From: Epithemia pelagica
Lineage: Eukaryota > Bacillariophyta > Bacillariophyceae > Surirellales > Surirellaceae
Direction of reading: 5' to 3'
Assembly: GCA_946965045.2 (NCBI GenBank)
Contig: OX337233.1
Span: 2,232,001-2,296,000 of the forward strand
Length of the DNA stretch: 64,000 nt
How positions within the stretch are numbered: position 1 is the first letter of the stretch; each line of letters starts with the position of its first letter. The notes under the pieces were generated by a model, which was not told where the DNA came from, made no database searches, and saw only the letters and a program-made list of their open reading frames with translations. The position numbers and the translations under genes were made by a program. Positions 1 through 12,355 of the stretch are shown piece after piece.

Positions 1-2
1 GG

Positions 3-98
3 ACTGGCAACAATGCGGACAACAAGCAACGAATCCGGAGTCCAGAGCCCACTGTGGATGAGGACAACAGAATTGACGGCGATCACACTGGCTCTTAA
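3..98 (+). CDS. 3' end of an upstream gene (partial, tentative)
   Basis: The third forward frame is open from the window edge and ends in TAA at 96-98. It would encode a hydrophilic, acidic 31-residue tail (ending DGDHTGS). The composition looks more protein-like than the other two frames, but the piece is too short to identify, and it could equally be untranslated sequence. Confidence 0.3.
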   Translation, partial: TGNNADNKQRIRSPEPTVDEDNRIDGDHTGS

Positions 99-344
99 AA
101 GAGTCTCTTTCCTGCAATCGATACGAGAATAAGTTGCTGGAAGCACGGCAACGAGTCCGGATTCTACGTTTTTGTTCGGTCCGTGCTGAAAAGAATCAAG
201 GCGATTCTCGTACCCAAATAGCAACGACTGAATTCCACCCAAGCGAATACTAGAGCTCATCGACGCCGACGAACAGAGAGAGACAAAAAAGTGACAAACA
301 AAATTACTCGCCGTCGTGGAAAGAGAACTGTCACAACTGCAGCC

Positions 345-1655
345 ATGAGCAGTATTTTGGGTAGCATGAAAAAGACGGCTCGGACCGCCCGTCTGAAAAC
401 AGAGCTCATGTTGGTGGATCGGGAAATTCGAATTCGACAAGAAGCATTTGGCGTGCAATTGTTTGACTATCTGGAACCTTTGGCGCAAAATCCTAATTTC
501 TTTTCGGCTGATGATCGTTTGACACAAGTGCTTCGACCACCTTTGCTGGAAGCGCAACGGGAAATTGCAGTTGTTTACAACAAGAAAACTCAATTGAAGG
601 AACGAATGAAACAAGCGGAAGCAAAACGCGCTGCGGCCTTTCCCAAAAAGGCAGAAAATTGGCAAGAAAAATTAACAAATGTTGCCAAGTCTACCTCGTT
701 AGCAGGCGGAGAAGCCAAACTCAAGGCGGAAGATATGGTATTGGACAATACACTGAAATCGCATAAACAAGTGTTTGGAACGAAACTGTATCCTGTGTTA
801 GAAGACTTGGAAGATCGTGAGTCATGGTTGCCCACTGATCGAGAAGTTCGAACGATCTATGACAATTGTCGCAGAGATATTGAAAACTCACGCAAAAAGG
901 CCAAGGCCAAATACGATGAATTGGAGACTCTAGGAGTATCACGCAAGGAAATACAACAAGAGCGCGATGCCTTGAACAGTCAAGAACAACAGCAGGACGG
1001 AGGTTTGTACGGGGCTCCCTCCTCGACCAATATGACACCTGTACATGCACCGCCTGCCCCACCTGTACCTACCATGCCACGACAGGAGCCTCAACACGAC
1101 CCATTTGCAATGACGCCCACATCAGCTCTGCCTGTCGCTCAGCCCGTCAACAATCCTGGCTTTCCGTCGGCTGAAACCCCGGTTTTGGCATACGCAACCA
1201 CAACACCCGTGCCACCACCTCCGCCTCCACCACCACCCCAACATGAGCTTCAACATCAACAACCGACACTTGACTTTGGAAATGCCGGTGTAGGCCCCAT
1301 TGGTGGAACTCCTATGGGTGGAGCAGGAGCTTCCATGGGAGGAATGTCGTTTGGTAGTAACCCTGGAAATAGTGGCACTGGAATGATGGGTGGATCCATT
1401 GGTGCTATGGGAGGATCAGCTTTTGGTGGTGAAGACGACAATGGTTTCATGATGGGTGGTTCGGCTGGTATGGGAACTTTGGGCCACAACTCCAATTTCG
1501 GAGGACAACAGCCACAAGGCGCGGATCCATGGGCTGGAAACGATCCGTTTGCATCATTTGCGTCTGCACCTGCTCCTGGTGGAGGGCCCCAACCTCCTCA
1601 GCAGCATCAGCAACAACAACAACAGCACAAGGACAGCAACTTGTTTCTGTATTGA
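345..1655 (+). CDS. Coiled-coil protein with DPF/DPW-rich tail, possible endocytic adaptor
   Basis: A single exon gives 436 residues. The open frame extends upstream only through a GTG, so the ATG at 345 (MSSILGSMKK) is taken as the start. The first 220 residues are charged and helical and hold two related segments, each with an aromatic-FG motif (EAFGVQLFDYL, then QVFGTKLYPVL) followed by a Lys/Glu-rich helix, which suggests internal duplication. The C-terminal half is low complexity: Pro-rich, then Gly/Met-rich, then a Gln tract. It carries DPF near the middle and DPW and DPF near the end. In known clathrin accessory proteins such motifs bind adaptor appendage domains, so a membrane-traffic role is inferred; no named family is recognised. 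It converges on an ESCRT-III gene. Confidence 0.75.
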   Translation: MSSILGSMKKTARTARLKTELMLVDREIRIRQEAFGVQLFDYLEPLAQNPNFFSADDRLTQVLRPPLLEAQREIAVVYNKKTQLKERMKQAEAKRAAAFPKKAENWQEKLTNVAKSTSLAGGEAKLKAEDMVLDNTLKSHKQVFGTKLYPVLEDLEDRESWLPTDREVRTIYDNCRRDIENSRKKAKAKYDELETLGVSRKEIQQERDALNSQEQQQDGGLYGAPSSTNMTPVHAPPAPPVPTMPRQEPQHDPFAMTPTSALPVAQPVNNPGFPSAETPVLAYATTTPVPPPPPPPPPQHELQHQQPTLDFGNAGVGPIGGTPMGGAGASMGGMSFGSNPGNSGTGMMGGSIGAMGGSAFGGEDDNGFMMGGSAGMGTLGHNSNFGGQQPQGADPWAGNDPFASFASAPAPGGGPQPPQQHQQQQQQHKDSNLFLY

Positions 1656-1978
1656 TCTATCCAAAGAGGACAACGAGAAGGCGGTTCCACATATGCGTGC
1701 TTTTGACCTTCCTATCAAAAGCATGTTCGGTTGTTTGCTCTGAGGCAACCGCCCCACAGTAGCCATCGCAAGTCGCAACCTCTCGGAAGAATTCTAGCTA
1801 GGGCATACACCCTGTAGAATTCGCCGTTTTGTCTACAAACGCGCCATGCTTATACCGTAGAAAAACTGATTCCGTCCAAATTTTCCTGAAGCGCAACAGT
1901 CATTGTGATTAAGAGAACAAGGGTGTCTATAGTGTACCTGTGGTTATTGGCGTATGTCTGGCAAATTGAGTGGTAGTG
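1656..1978. other. Convergent 3' region
   Basis: These 323 bases separate the ends of two converging genes. Short open frames here are fragmentary; nothing else is seen. Confidence 0.5.
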
Positions 1979-3020
1979 CTACAAGCCGGCCAATTCGGCT
2001 TCCAGGGCTTTGTAATCTTCGTCTTCTTTCTTGCTCAGTGTAGGCAATTTCGAATCGGGAACTGTCGGCAAATCCAATGCTTCCGTCGCAGTTTTGGTGG
2101 GAGGTGCCAACAATTCCGCCTCGAGATCGTTTGTCTCCAATTGCTCCAATTCTTGCAACAACTCGTCGTCATCTGTCAATAGAGGATCCACTGGTTGTGC
2201 AATCGCCGTGTTGATTTCCGATGCCATTTCCATTTCTTCTTTGATCGAATCCATAATGTCGTCCACTTCCTCCAAACCAACTTCCGTTCGTATCTTCTTC
2301 ATTGTCTTACTACCTGCCTGCATCGCCTTGAAGGTTTCAGCATTCTGGGCAGCCGATTCCAAGTTGATAACTTGCGTCTCTAAAGTCATTTTCACATTTT
2401 CAATTTTGTCAATTTCGGCCTCGAACAACTTCTTGCGTTTCATGGCAAACAAGGCACCTGCAAGACCAAGCATCAATAAACGAGAGCAGAAAAGAGAACA
2501 CGTAGAAAGTATGAAAGACGCGTTAATGATATGTCGTCAAGAACAGGAATGGGAATTTTCGTGACAAAGTTGACGACCAACCTTTCTTGTCATTCTTGGC
2601 CATTTTTTCCTTGGCCTCTTTGACCATTTGATCAATTTTACGTTGAATGTGTTCTTGTCTGCATCGTATACAAGCGCCAAAATTGGGCAAAAGATACCAT
2701 ATTGTTGTGAGTTCCGTGTTTTGACAACAAATGGCCACCCTAACATCCCATTTGTTCCTTCCAACGGCGACTGGGAATGGGATTGAATCGTCCAATGCCA
2801 CGATATAAAGAATCTTTGGAGACACAATCAACGAGTGATGCCCCTCTTCTTTCTCTAAAATCGTCTATTCCATCAGAGTGGCTTACCTTTTCTCTTGATT
2901 GACAATTTGTTCTCGCAATTGAACGATAGTTGATTGTGGATCTGCTGGCTTGGTAGCAGAAGTTGCCGAGACAGTGCTTGGCGTTGGAGCCTCCTTTTTC
3001 TTGGTCCCAAACCAATTCAT
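1979..3020 (-). CDS. SNF7: ESCRT-III subunit CHMP4/Snf7 (Vps32)
   Basis: Three exons (3020-2887, 2658-2582, 2457-1979) join in phase to 229 residues. The ATG opens MNWFGTKKKE. The translation is a classic charmed-multivesicular-body protein: a basic N-terminal helical region (REQIVNQEKR, RKIDQMVKEAK, ALFAMKRKK), a long amphipathic helix, then an acidic C-terminal half with DDIMDSIKEEMEMASEI and LQELEQLE. Length matches the family's usual 220-230. Snf7 forms the main spiral filament of ESCRT-III, which constricts and cuts membrane necks in multivesicular-body sorting, cytokinesis and membrane repair. Introns begin with GTAAGC and GTTGGT and end in CAG. It is divergent from the CPBP gene. Confidence 0.9.
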
Positions 3021-3389
3021 TATTCTTTGTCTTTATTGTTTCGTTCTGGGACTGGTGCGCAATCGAATTTGGCCGAGCCTCGTCTTTTCTCTCGGATTGA
3101 GGATGCCACTAAAGCAACAAACAGCAATTTGTTGACAGAAAAGTCGTCGCTCGCGCCTTTTGTTAGGAGTTTGGAACGCCTCTTGGGTCGTGAAAGAGCG
3201 CGACAACAACGTGACCAATCGCTCTATTTCGATGCGCGCCATTCGTTCCAACGAAATCGCAGCAGATACGGGGAGTTCGATAAGCGTCACTACCGAGCGT
3301 TTTATATCGTCCGGTATGTAATTGCTCTAAAAGGCATGACGAAGTTCTTTTTGTGAAAGAAGTGTAATAGTATTACTCTCAAGCGTCTC
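3021..3389. promoter_or_regulatory. Divergent promoter region, SNF7 / CPBP protease
   Basis: These 369 bases lie between two start codons on opposite strands, so both promoters should be here. No recognisable core motif is obvious. Confidence 0.4.
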
Positions 3390-4061
3390 ATGATTGGTAT
3401 AATAATAGAAACGGGACTCAATAGTTCTACCCGATTGATGCCACATCTTGCAGCCACAATGCTCCAACTTTTATGGCACCGTGCCGTTTCGTCCCTGACA
3501 ACCTTCCCAACCGTTCATGGATGGTACCGAGTGGCTGGGATTACCTTGACAACGACCGCTTCTGCGGGTGTGGTGGCGACCGCCACTCAATTTGTCCGTC
3601 CTTTGCAAGAGTTCCAACCACCCCGTCGACCTGGTGATTATTGGAAACCATGCAGTGCCTTGATCGTTCCATCCTTGCTAGAAGAAGTTTTCTGGAGAGG
3701 CACCTTGTTACCACAACCACCGATTCCATTGCATATGTGGTGGACGCCGTGGTTCGTATTGTTGGTCCATGTTCTGAGTCATCCTGTGGCCGCTCATGTC
3801 TGGTGGCCGAGAGGGAAGCAAGTCTTTGGGGATTGGCGCTTTTTACTATTGGCAACAATCGTTCTGGGAGGTTCTACAGCCTCGTTCCTCATTACGGGAG
3901 GAAGTGCTTGGGCGGCGGCCGTGACCCATGCGGTTCCTGTGGCCCTTTGGCGAGACTTTTTCAAGGGGGAAGAACGTTTGGCCATTCTCTTGCTCAACCA
4001 ACCTAATAGCAACCCAAGTAATCCGCAACAATCAAAACTCTTGGATAACAATGCAGATTAA
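3390..4061 (+). CDS. CPBP-family (CAAX protease/Abi-like) intramembrane metalloprotease
   Basis: A single exon encodes 223 residues from an ATG at 3390. The family signature EExxxR is present as EEVFWR (residues 98-103). It is followed by a His-containing hydrophobic segment (LVHVLSH, His127/131) and a third hydrophobic segment with WAAAVTH (His180), the usual order of catalytic and metal-coordinating motifs in CPBP (Rce1/Abi-type) proteases. Four or more membrane spans are likely. In this family these residues cleave membrane-embedded or prenylated substrates. A Met/Leu-rich N terminus could be a targeting sequence, but no clear plastid motif is visible. The substrate is unknown. Cyanobacteria and plastids hold many homologues, so an organelle location is a reasonable guess only. 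Confidence 0.7.
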   Translation: MIGIIIETGLNSSTRLMPHLAATMLQLLWHRAVSSLTTFPTVHGWYRVAGITLTTTASAGVVATATQFVRPLQEFQPPRRPGDYWKPCSALIVPSLLEEVFWRGTLLPQPPIPLHMWWTPWFVLLVHVLSHPVAAHVWWPRGKQVFGDWRFLLLATIVLGGSTASFLITGGSAWAAAVTHAVPVALWRDFFKGEERLAILLLNQPNSNPSNPQQSKLLDNNAD

Positions 4062-4551
4062 GATGTGGCTTCAAGAAGTTCCCCCTCGCGGAGTTGACCT
4101 TGAGGAAGTATGCGAGTTTGGTTTTCGTTTTCACCGTTGTGCGTTGGTGATTTTCAGGTCTTGCTGCCTTGTGCATGCATTGAACGTCAATACTTCAATC
4201 CACAGCTTGAAAGGAATGCTTTTCCCTCTTTTAGAGAAGAGGAAGTAAACGGTTGACCCAACGACATGCGGAGCACGACAACAATAGACTAGGAGTACCT
4301 TAGAAACTACCACTCTCCTTTTTTTAGGCCTTCAGGTTGGTTTGGTCGCTTCTGGTCGCTCTTCGTCCCTCTTTCGTGATTTTGCTCATTTTTTCAACGG
4401 CCAAGAAAGAAACGAATGGAAGGAGAGGATCCTTATCAACTATCACCAAGGTACAAAGTCTCGTTCTTGCAACTGAGTTGATCGAGTCAACTGGCATCGC
4501 AGAGCTTTCGCCGTCGACTTGGATAGCAACACTGAATTCAAGGCAGTGGGC
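4062..4551. other. Intergenic region upstream of Ecm29 gene
   Basis: These 490 bases hold the 3' end of the CPBP gene and the 5' untranslated region and promoter of the next. Short open frames are not convincing. A TTG-started extension of the downstream frame begins at 4519 but lacks an ATG. Confidence 0.4.
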
Positions 4552-7500
4552 ATGTCTCGGGAGCAATCAATGACAAACAATGGAAGTGCTGGAAATGGTC
4601 CATCTTCAAATTCGACAAGAAGTAGCGGTGGTGACAATGGTGGAAACAGTGTGACGGAACTGCAGGCCGAGGTGGCATCATTAGGGCGAGTGTCCCATCG
4701 GTTGGCCATGATTGACAACGTTCCACAATTTGAGTCCGTTGTCGGCAAGTTGTTACCCAAACTTCTGGTTCGTATGGGCCGCAACCATGAACAGCAGCAA
4801 CAACAACATATACAGCAACCGGAACAGGTGCTACGACAAAGAATCCAAGCAAAGTTAATGGAAATCTTTAGTCACATTCTCAAACGGACTAAGGAATCCA
4901 CAACAACATCTTCCTCTGTAGACAAAAAACAGGAAAACGAAGATCCTGCATCGTTGAGAGAACCATTACCCTGTAAAGCCATTTTGGACTTGTTGGTACA
5001 AACGGACCAACCAGAGCATGGTACTCCTGTTGTTACGAATCGTTTGCAAATTCAACCTGACTTGGATGCCTTGACCAAAAATTTGAGTCTGACCTTTCTC
5101 ACCGTTGGTGTACCCAGGTGTCCTGATCCGGCACCTCTTATTCCTCCCTTGTTGGTCTGTTTGCACCATGAACGAGAGCAACAGTTTCTCAAACTACGGC
5201 AGCAACAGCGACAACAACAATCTGTGGCTTCCAGTACCAACGCATCCACAACCGCGGCAACAGGAACTGCTGCCACGACATTGTCCACATTGATACTTCA
5301 TTGCCTCGTGGCGCTTGGCAAAACAGGGGGTTCCGTGTCCAAGACTTTGGGTGCCAGTTCATCAACACCGACAGCATTTGAAAAACTGGAATCGATTCGA
5401 TACTTTTTACAGCAACATGACAATTGCGCGGCTGTTTTGTACGAACTCATCCTGGATGGCCTATTGTGGACTCCTGCGTCAACTAGCATGAGCAGTCTAC
5501 CACCACCAGGCATTTCTCAGCACGGTCAAGAACGCTTGCAACAGGCAATCGGGGCTACCCCATCTACGCCGCTGTTGGTACCAGACACGAAAGTAGCTCT
5601 CGTGGAGTTGATTGCACCAGCTCGCAAAGCGCTCTTGTTGAGCCATAAAGGAGAATCTCCCTCCACAAGCGATTCCAGTTCCAAAAATCTGGCTCGAACA
5701 TTGACCCTGCTTGCCGTGGCCAAGGGAGTTTCGGCGACCATGGAAAGAGCTCAAACGTACTGGCAAATGTACATGCAAAGTAGCGATCATCACAGTAAAA
5801 AGAACCAAACTCATGGATCGTCCGAAAGCGCTGGCTCATCTACGTCGTCCTTACAGCAACAACAACAGGAAGCCAACAAACGACCTGTTTCAGGAGCTGA
5901 CAAGCCGAGAGGCCCATCATTGACCTCAGCTGTCAATGACGTTGTATTCGAATTACTCTCTCTGTCCTTGGGGCAAGGACAAGCCGAGGATATCGTTCAT
6001 CAGGTGGGAATCGATCCTGACAACAACAATGGCGAAAAAATGACAACTTCATCAGCTGGCGCGAGCTCATGCGCGTTGCCCTTGCATTGTGAGTTTGGTC
6101 ACTCCTACCAGCAACAACAAGAGGAGGATGGTCCCTCTGTCTGGGCGAGCAAACGCCGGGCAGTTGCATTGACACCAACAGCAACGGCAGTATGGACAAG
6201 CCTGGCGTCCAATTTACTTCCTCTAGTCTCTCCAATGATTTCAAGGAAAGCCTCCAACTTTTTCGTTTCGTTTCAAATCTCTCACATGGTACTCTTTTTG
6301 GCGCAAAAGTATTTGACAGCTTCGTCGACACATGGCCTTAGCAGTGCCATGTCTGCCATTCAGGCCAGGCCATTCCTAGCCTTGGTCGAGATGCTTGAGG
6401 CTGTGACACTTCAGCTGACCAAGGTGAAACAAGTCATTCACCAAAGTGAGAAAAAAACGCTTGGCAAGATCGAGGACCTGGAAGCAAAAATTCTGGAAAC
6501 TGTCAGTGAAATGCTGAGGGTTCAAGTTGCGACTACTTCGCCTGGCTCCATATCAACGTCATCGAACAGTAGTATGATTATGAATAGTGAAGGCAGTTGG
6601 GCTGTACGCGAAAAATGCTACTCGATCGTCTGTCATTTATTTCGATCCAGTACCGAGACACAGAGTAGAAAGAACAACGGAGACGATCCTTGCATCAAGA
6701 ATGTAGTGTCCATTGACACTGTCAATCTACTGTTTGCCTGCGCCGCTAGAGAACATGAAAGATTACGGCCACGGGCCGTGGCAGCGTTGGATACACTTCT
6801 GGAGGCATTTACACGAGTCTACAGGACAGAGGAAAAGACAGAATCCGGAGATCCCATTAGCATTGAAATGGAAAATCCGTGGGCTGCCGCGTCCACAACT
6901 CCATTGGTGGTCGAGAACATTGAGGGTATGGTTGATACGGAGCAGAAAGATCGACAGACAGTGGCAAAATCGTTGGTGCCACTGTTGTGGAATGCAGCGC
7001 AATCGCACCAACCAAAATCATCACGTGTAGCTGCCGCCCGTTGGGCTACAGAAATTTTGAAAAAGAATGAATTGGATCTTGTTGCTGGATGCCATCTCTT
7101 GTGCTTCTTGGCTGGTGATTCTGATGTCACGGCCATGGCAGTCGCAAAACAAGGGCTGTTTGATAGTGGCAGCGAGGAAGGGAGTGACAAGTGGCAGGGT
7201 TGGCAAGATAATGCGGAGGACGAGATTGGTGAGGCCGACTTAGGATCCTGGAACTCAATCCAGAACACAAAAGCATCGCCAGGTTCTTTTCCCGAGTTTT
7301 CAACGTTTGTTGAGACAGTGTTTTGTTCCCCACGAGAAGGAAGGGACACTAGATTTCAGAGGTACTCTGAATTTTCGGTGTTGGGCAAAGCTGCTTCTCT
7401 CCGGTATGCCCTTCGATGTCTCCTTATGGACATGTATGGAGGCGATGATGATGCGGTTTCTCAGTATCTGCAAACAATGTTGATCACTCTCGATATGTTC

Positions 7501-10500
7501 GCCAGCGACGCTGTCACGGGACAAAATCGCAGTTCCCTTGAATTGCTGGATCAATGCTGTGTTTGCTTATTAGCAACATTGAAAAACTCGAGCTTTGCTC
7601 GTCGCGAATTCTCACATGGAACTCCGATGGATGGGAAACTCACCTACAGTTTGACTCTTTCGCAAGTGGAAGAAATGGTAACAGCTGTTCGGTCCTCCAA
7701 AGCTCGTAGGTATTTAGCGAGCATCATTGGGGTAATATACGAAGACAGTGAATTTGTGAAAAACGCCACAACGTTCTCCACGTGGATGTCACTGAGTGGC
7801 GCAGAAAGGTCTTTGTCCCTCTGTGTCAACCAAATGGATCAGATTGAAAAGAGCCATGTCCAATTGAGCAAGCTTCACGGTGTGATATACATGAGTGGAC
7901 ACGTTCTGCGAGCAATCAGATACCGTCTTCTCCAGATTTCCAGCCAGGATGTTGATCACACAAGAAGGGACTGCACAAGGCTGTTACAACTACTTGGACA
8001 GGGCGTCGTACACAAGGAAGAGGTTTTGAGTCGTGCTTCCGTTGATGCAATTGGAATTGCACTCTCGTTTGATACTCTGGATGCTCCCCCTTTCGACCAA
8101 ACCCTCAACGACGGTTTATGCGCCGTGCTAATGAGCATCTCTATCGCTATCCGGAAGTTTTGCGACGGTGAATCAGTGGATGCTCATCGGGCCATAGAAC
8201 TTGTTCGTGTTGGTGGAATTGCACTGGGTGCGACGTCAAATGTAACCGATGAAGTCCACGGGGACTTCCACAAGTCTAGACAAGTATGCCTTGAGGCAAT
8301 CTTTTCGTCCATTGGTTCGTCAGCGGTATGCAAAGAGGAAGAAATCGCACTCGTTGCTGGTGAGGCTTTAGGCCGTTACGTAGACTCATGCGTTTTCCAA
8401 TGTAGTGATCTGAGCTGGCCTAATGAATATGAGGAGCAGTTTGCCTTGAAACTCCCACCCCAGGAACGAGTGTTTTATCTCCTCTTAACTCACACTCTCC
8501 AAGCGTCGAGTCCTCATAAAAGAACTGCGACGGCTCCTACTCTGCTGGTGAGTAATTGTTTGATCTGTCTTTCTGGAGTCATGTTTGAGTGTTCCTGAAC
8601 ACTCACAATCTGCATTCGACAGGGTCTTGTTGGACGAGCTGCAAGGCTGGTAAGTGAAGAAACTTCTAAAATATGTTCCCTCCTTGGAATTATCTAACCG
8701 TTCCAATTTCAGGTGCATCTACAAGAACGAAACGGCGGTCGATCCTTCGTCGTGACAGTACGGTCACTTCTACCCAAAATCCAAAGCGCTTTCGTTTCCC
8801 TGTTAGCTGATCCAAAGATCAAGCACTTTTCACGAGAAAGCTGCTGCCTAGGTCTTGCCGCGAGCCGAGGTCTAGCGGTATTCAACGCACACATGGATGG
8901 AGCCCCGAACAGGGACAATTCCGTGGACAGCATGAACGAACGACTTCTCCGTGCTTTTGGTCAGACTGCAAACTACGGTGGGAGTGCATATCAAGAGACC
9001 AACCAACAGGCCGCAGAACGTCGAGCTGAACAGAGGGCATCCCAAAGTGCAAATAATATTTTGGAGCCCTTTGGGATGGAGAGCGAAGTTGGAGGAGCCG
9101 CCGGAATGGGCGAAGCTGCCCTAGGTGCTTATCGTGAAATGGCCGCGGCAAGTTTGGCGTTGGGCAGACCAGATATTCTCTACGCACTGCTAATTTTGTC
9201 CATATCACACAGTTCATGGTTTGTTGGAAGCAACAGAGAGAAATATAGTGCTGCATCTCTTCTGGGTGAAAACAGCATCATTGGAAGCCGCACAAACACA
9301 ATTGAACTAAGAAAGGCACTACGACCTCATCTCGGAAAGCTCCTTCCAAGGATTCTTCGCGCATGCAACGACCCAAATAAGCAAACAAGGGAGCAGATGA
9401 GCGTTTTGTGGTTAGGCTTGACAGGAGGCGGCGCAGAGGCAAGGGATGCCATATCCTCTCATTTTGTAAGCACAGTTGATGTTCTTATAAAAGATGCGTC
9501 CAACAAATTGTGGAGGGCACGGGCAGGTGCATGTGGCGCGCTTGGTGAAGTGATTGTTGGTCGGGATTGGAGCACATTTGGTGGCGGTCCACCAATTCTA
9601 TCCGACGATGACATACATGATGACCGTCTGACAAAGTACGCTGGAGTCAGACTTCTTCGACTCTGGAGGGTGGTTGTCCGAGCAATTGATGATGTCCGTG
9701 ATGCCGTAAGGAGTAACGGGGAGCGTCTTGGACGCTCTCTTCGAAGCTTGACTATACGACTTTGCGACCCGAGTATTTTGGATAAGACAGATGGGGCTCT
9801 TACTGTTACTGAGGAACAAAAGGTGACTTGGGCTCGTGATGCTAGTGCTGCATGTGCTACATCAATTCGGTGGCTTGTCAAACATGGTCTCAACCAGAAA
9901 GTTTCGGAAACTCAAGGCCTTTGTATTTCTACTTTGGTCGAACTCATTGCAATCGCGAAACCGGCTATTGTCGAGCCAAGTTTACCGGAACTTCTTCGGT
10001 CCTTGCTCATGTCGATGTCGAGTCTAGAACCTGCTGCCCTTAACTACCTTCAGCTTCGCACTGACAACCAAGAGGGTCTTGAAAGGGCACGCTTGCAACT
10101 TGCCCAAACAGGACCGCTAGCGAAAGCCGTCACAAAGTGTGTAGATCTTCTTCCACATGCCAAGCTATCCATTCAACATGAAGTCGTGTCTGAACTTGAG
10201 ACAACCCTTCGCCTTTCTGTTGGGTTTGCAACTCGTGCAGCGGTTGCTGACACGGCTTCAATGATGTGCACAAGCTGTCCAGGAGCTTTTTCGTTTCGGG
10301 GCTCAGGTAGTGCCGTTCCAAGTGTACGACTAATGCGAGCATTCTATTTCGCCGCTGAAAGGGAGCGAGGCCAAGGTGCCAAAGATAAAATGGTTCATGC
10401 TCTGGGAAGTCTTGCTGCTCTCTGCCCTGGAGCGAGCGTTCGTTCACTAGCCGTCAGGGCATGCAAACGATACAAATCAAGTACTGGAAACAATGATGAT

Positions 10501-12219
10501 CCAAGCTCCCGGCAAGCAGCCGCTGCTGCTCTACGTGCAATCGCTGTACGTGCTTCGAATCAAATGATCGACGGAGGTGCTCACGATATTTGGTCACAGT
10601 TTGTTCTCCCGGTTGCGTTCCTTGGTCAGAAAGATTCGGACAAGAAAACCGCGTCTCTGATGAAAGAAGTTTGGGATGAAGGTGGTTCCAGTGTAGAGCC
10701 TCCTGTTAGGTATGGAAGCTCTCGCGAAGAGCAATTCCTTCCTGGTCTTGTGAAGGAATGCATCGGAGCTCTCCAGGATGTTTCATGGGCAAGGAGAATT
10801 GCTGGATCAAAAGCACTAAGAGAATTGTGCGATCTAGGAGTACTTGGCCCAATGGGACACACCCTGAGTGCAGGACGAACAGTATCAAAGCATGACCTGG
10901 AACGCTCTAGACGTCGGACAGAAGCCTGCTACGACTCTATTCGTGAATGCATGAAGGTTATGCTCAAGCCCAGACTCTGGACTGGAAAACACAACGTTGT
11001 AGTTACACTTTCGAAACTAGCTTCCAAATGGACAACGGAATTCGCCGAGGAGAATGATGACCTTTTGGCGAAATGGGATGGCGACCGCGATGTTTGGCCT
11101 TTGTCCATGTCACTTGTTGATGGAGACAGCTTGTTCCGCCACGATGACTATTTTAAGCTCGAGCGTATGGAGACGGAACTAGACGTGGATGCTCTCAACG
11201 AAGAAGACCATCCCGAGTCAAAAGATGATAATATGATACATGCGGATGAAAACGACGATCAGTCGAAACTACAGGAGGAGTCGGACGGTGCAAAAGTTGA
11301 CTTTACAGATATGGATAATATGATACTTGCGGACGATAAGTCGAAACTACAGGAGGAGTCGGACGGTGCAAAAGTTGACTTTACAGAGATGAACGACGAA
11401 GATGATCCAGTTGAAGAGGATGACCCTGAAAATAAAGTGGAGAAAAACCCTCCACAATCACAAGAAATCCTCTCTTTTGTTGGACTTTGTCGTATTTTTG
11501 TCAAGGAAGCGCTCCCTGACAATAAGGTTCCGGGACACGACCTTTTACAGGAGTATCTGCCATACCGGACGGCTTGTTTAGAAGCATTTCGTGATCTCTT
11601 GCGGAGTATACCATCGTCCAATGTTGGCCTGAAGTCCTTGCTTTACAGCAAAGAAGGAAAGCGATTAGTATTATGCATCAAGGGCAATGATTCAAGGAGT
11701 GAATTGCCTGTCATTGTGGCCAATGCAATCGACTGCGTCGGGCAATGCTTCTGGGATGGCTTCGGGTCGACAAATGCAATGGATGATGACAGTATTGATT
11801 TCATCAGTCCTCCGGATCTGTGTGAGCTTCTCCGTGATGTGAGTGGAAAGCAACAACCAGCTTGGACAGTTCGTCGATCTGGAGCTCTGGGGCTTGCGGC
11901 TCTTGTGGCTGTGTGCGACCCGTCCTTGTTAAGAACCAACTACAACTCCAAAGTCGTTGATCTGTGCATCGAGTGCGCATCCTATGCTTGTCAAGATCGC
12001 AAGTTCTGGCGAGTACGAGAGGCCGGGTTACGGTTATTGGGATCTCTGATCCGTCGCGCAGGTCCATCTCTGGCTCAACGAGAAAGCCTTTTGCTTGATA
12101 CCCTCCTGCCGTACAAGGAGGATATGTTGAAACTGCTTCGATCCTCATTGACGGATTCAGAACCAACAGTGACGGCGTTGAGCAGCGAACTGTTGGCGCT
12201 TCTAGCTTGGTGGCATTAG
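4552..12219 (+). CDS. ECM29: Proteasome adaptor/scaffold Ecm29
   Basis: Three exons (4552-8547, 8623-8649, 8713-12219) are all in phase 0 and give 2509 residues. The N-terminal block (ASLGRVSHRLAMIDN, VGKLLPKLL, then LTVGVPRCPDPAPLIPPLL) matches the start of the Ecm29/ECPAS family. The rest is a HEAT-like helical solenoid, ending in WRVREAGLRLLGSLI. Ecm29 tethers the 26S proteasome core to its cap, checks assembly and links proteasomes to membranes and motors. This copy is about 650 residues longer than yeast or human forms, mainly because of Gln/Ser/Thr-rich insertions in the first 500 residues and an acidic Asp/Glu loop near 11200-11450. Odd points are a 27-base middle exon and an internal duplication in the acidic loop. 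Confidence 0.85.
11226..11393 (+). repeat. In-frame tandem duplication in the Ecm29 acidic loop
   Basis: A segment coding KLQEESDGAKVDFT is present twice, 78 bases apart (from 11263 and from 11341), and is almost identical at the DNA level. A preceding GATAATATGATAC stretch is also repeated (11226 and 11313). The duplication preserves frame. Confidence 0.85.
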
Positions 12220-12355
12220 TGCTCTGTAGCAGTGATTATAGGTAACCTATATCAAACACTTTTCCTAAGATGATGTAAAAAAGTTGGTCTCAACTTAGAA
12301 GAGGAATGTGTACAATTCCACGTGACTCCTCGAACGCAAGCAAAAGAGCGCCCTT

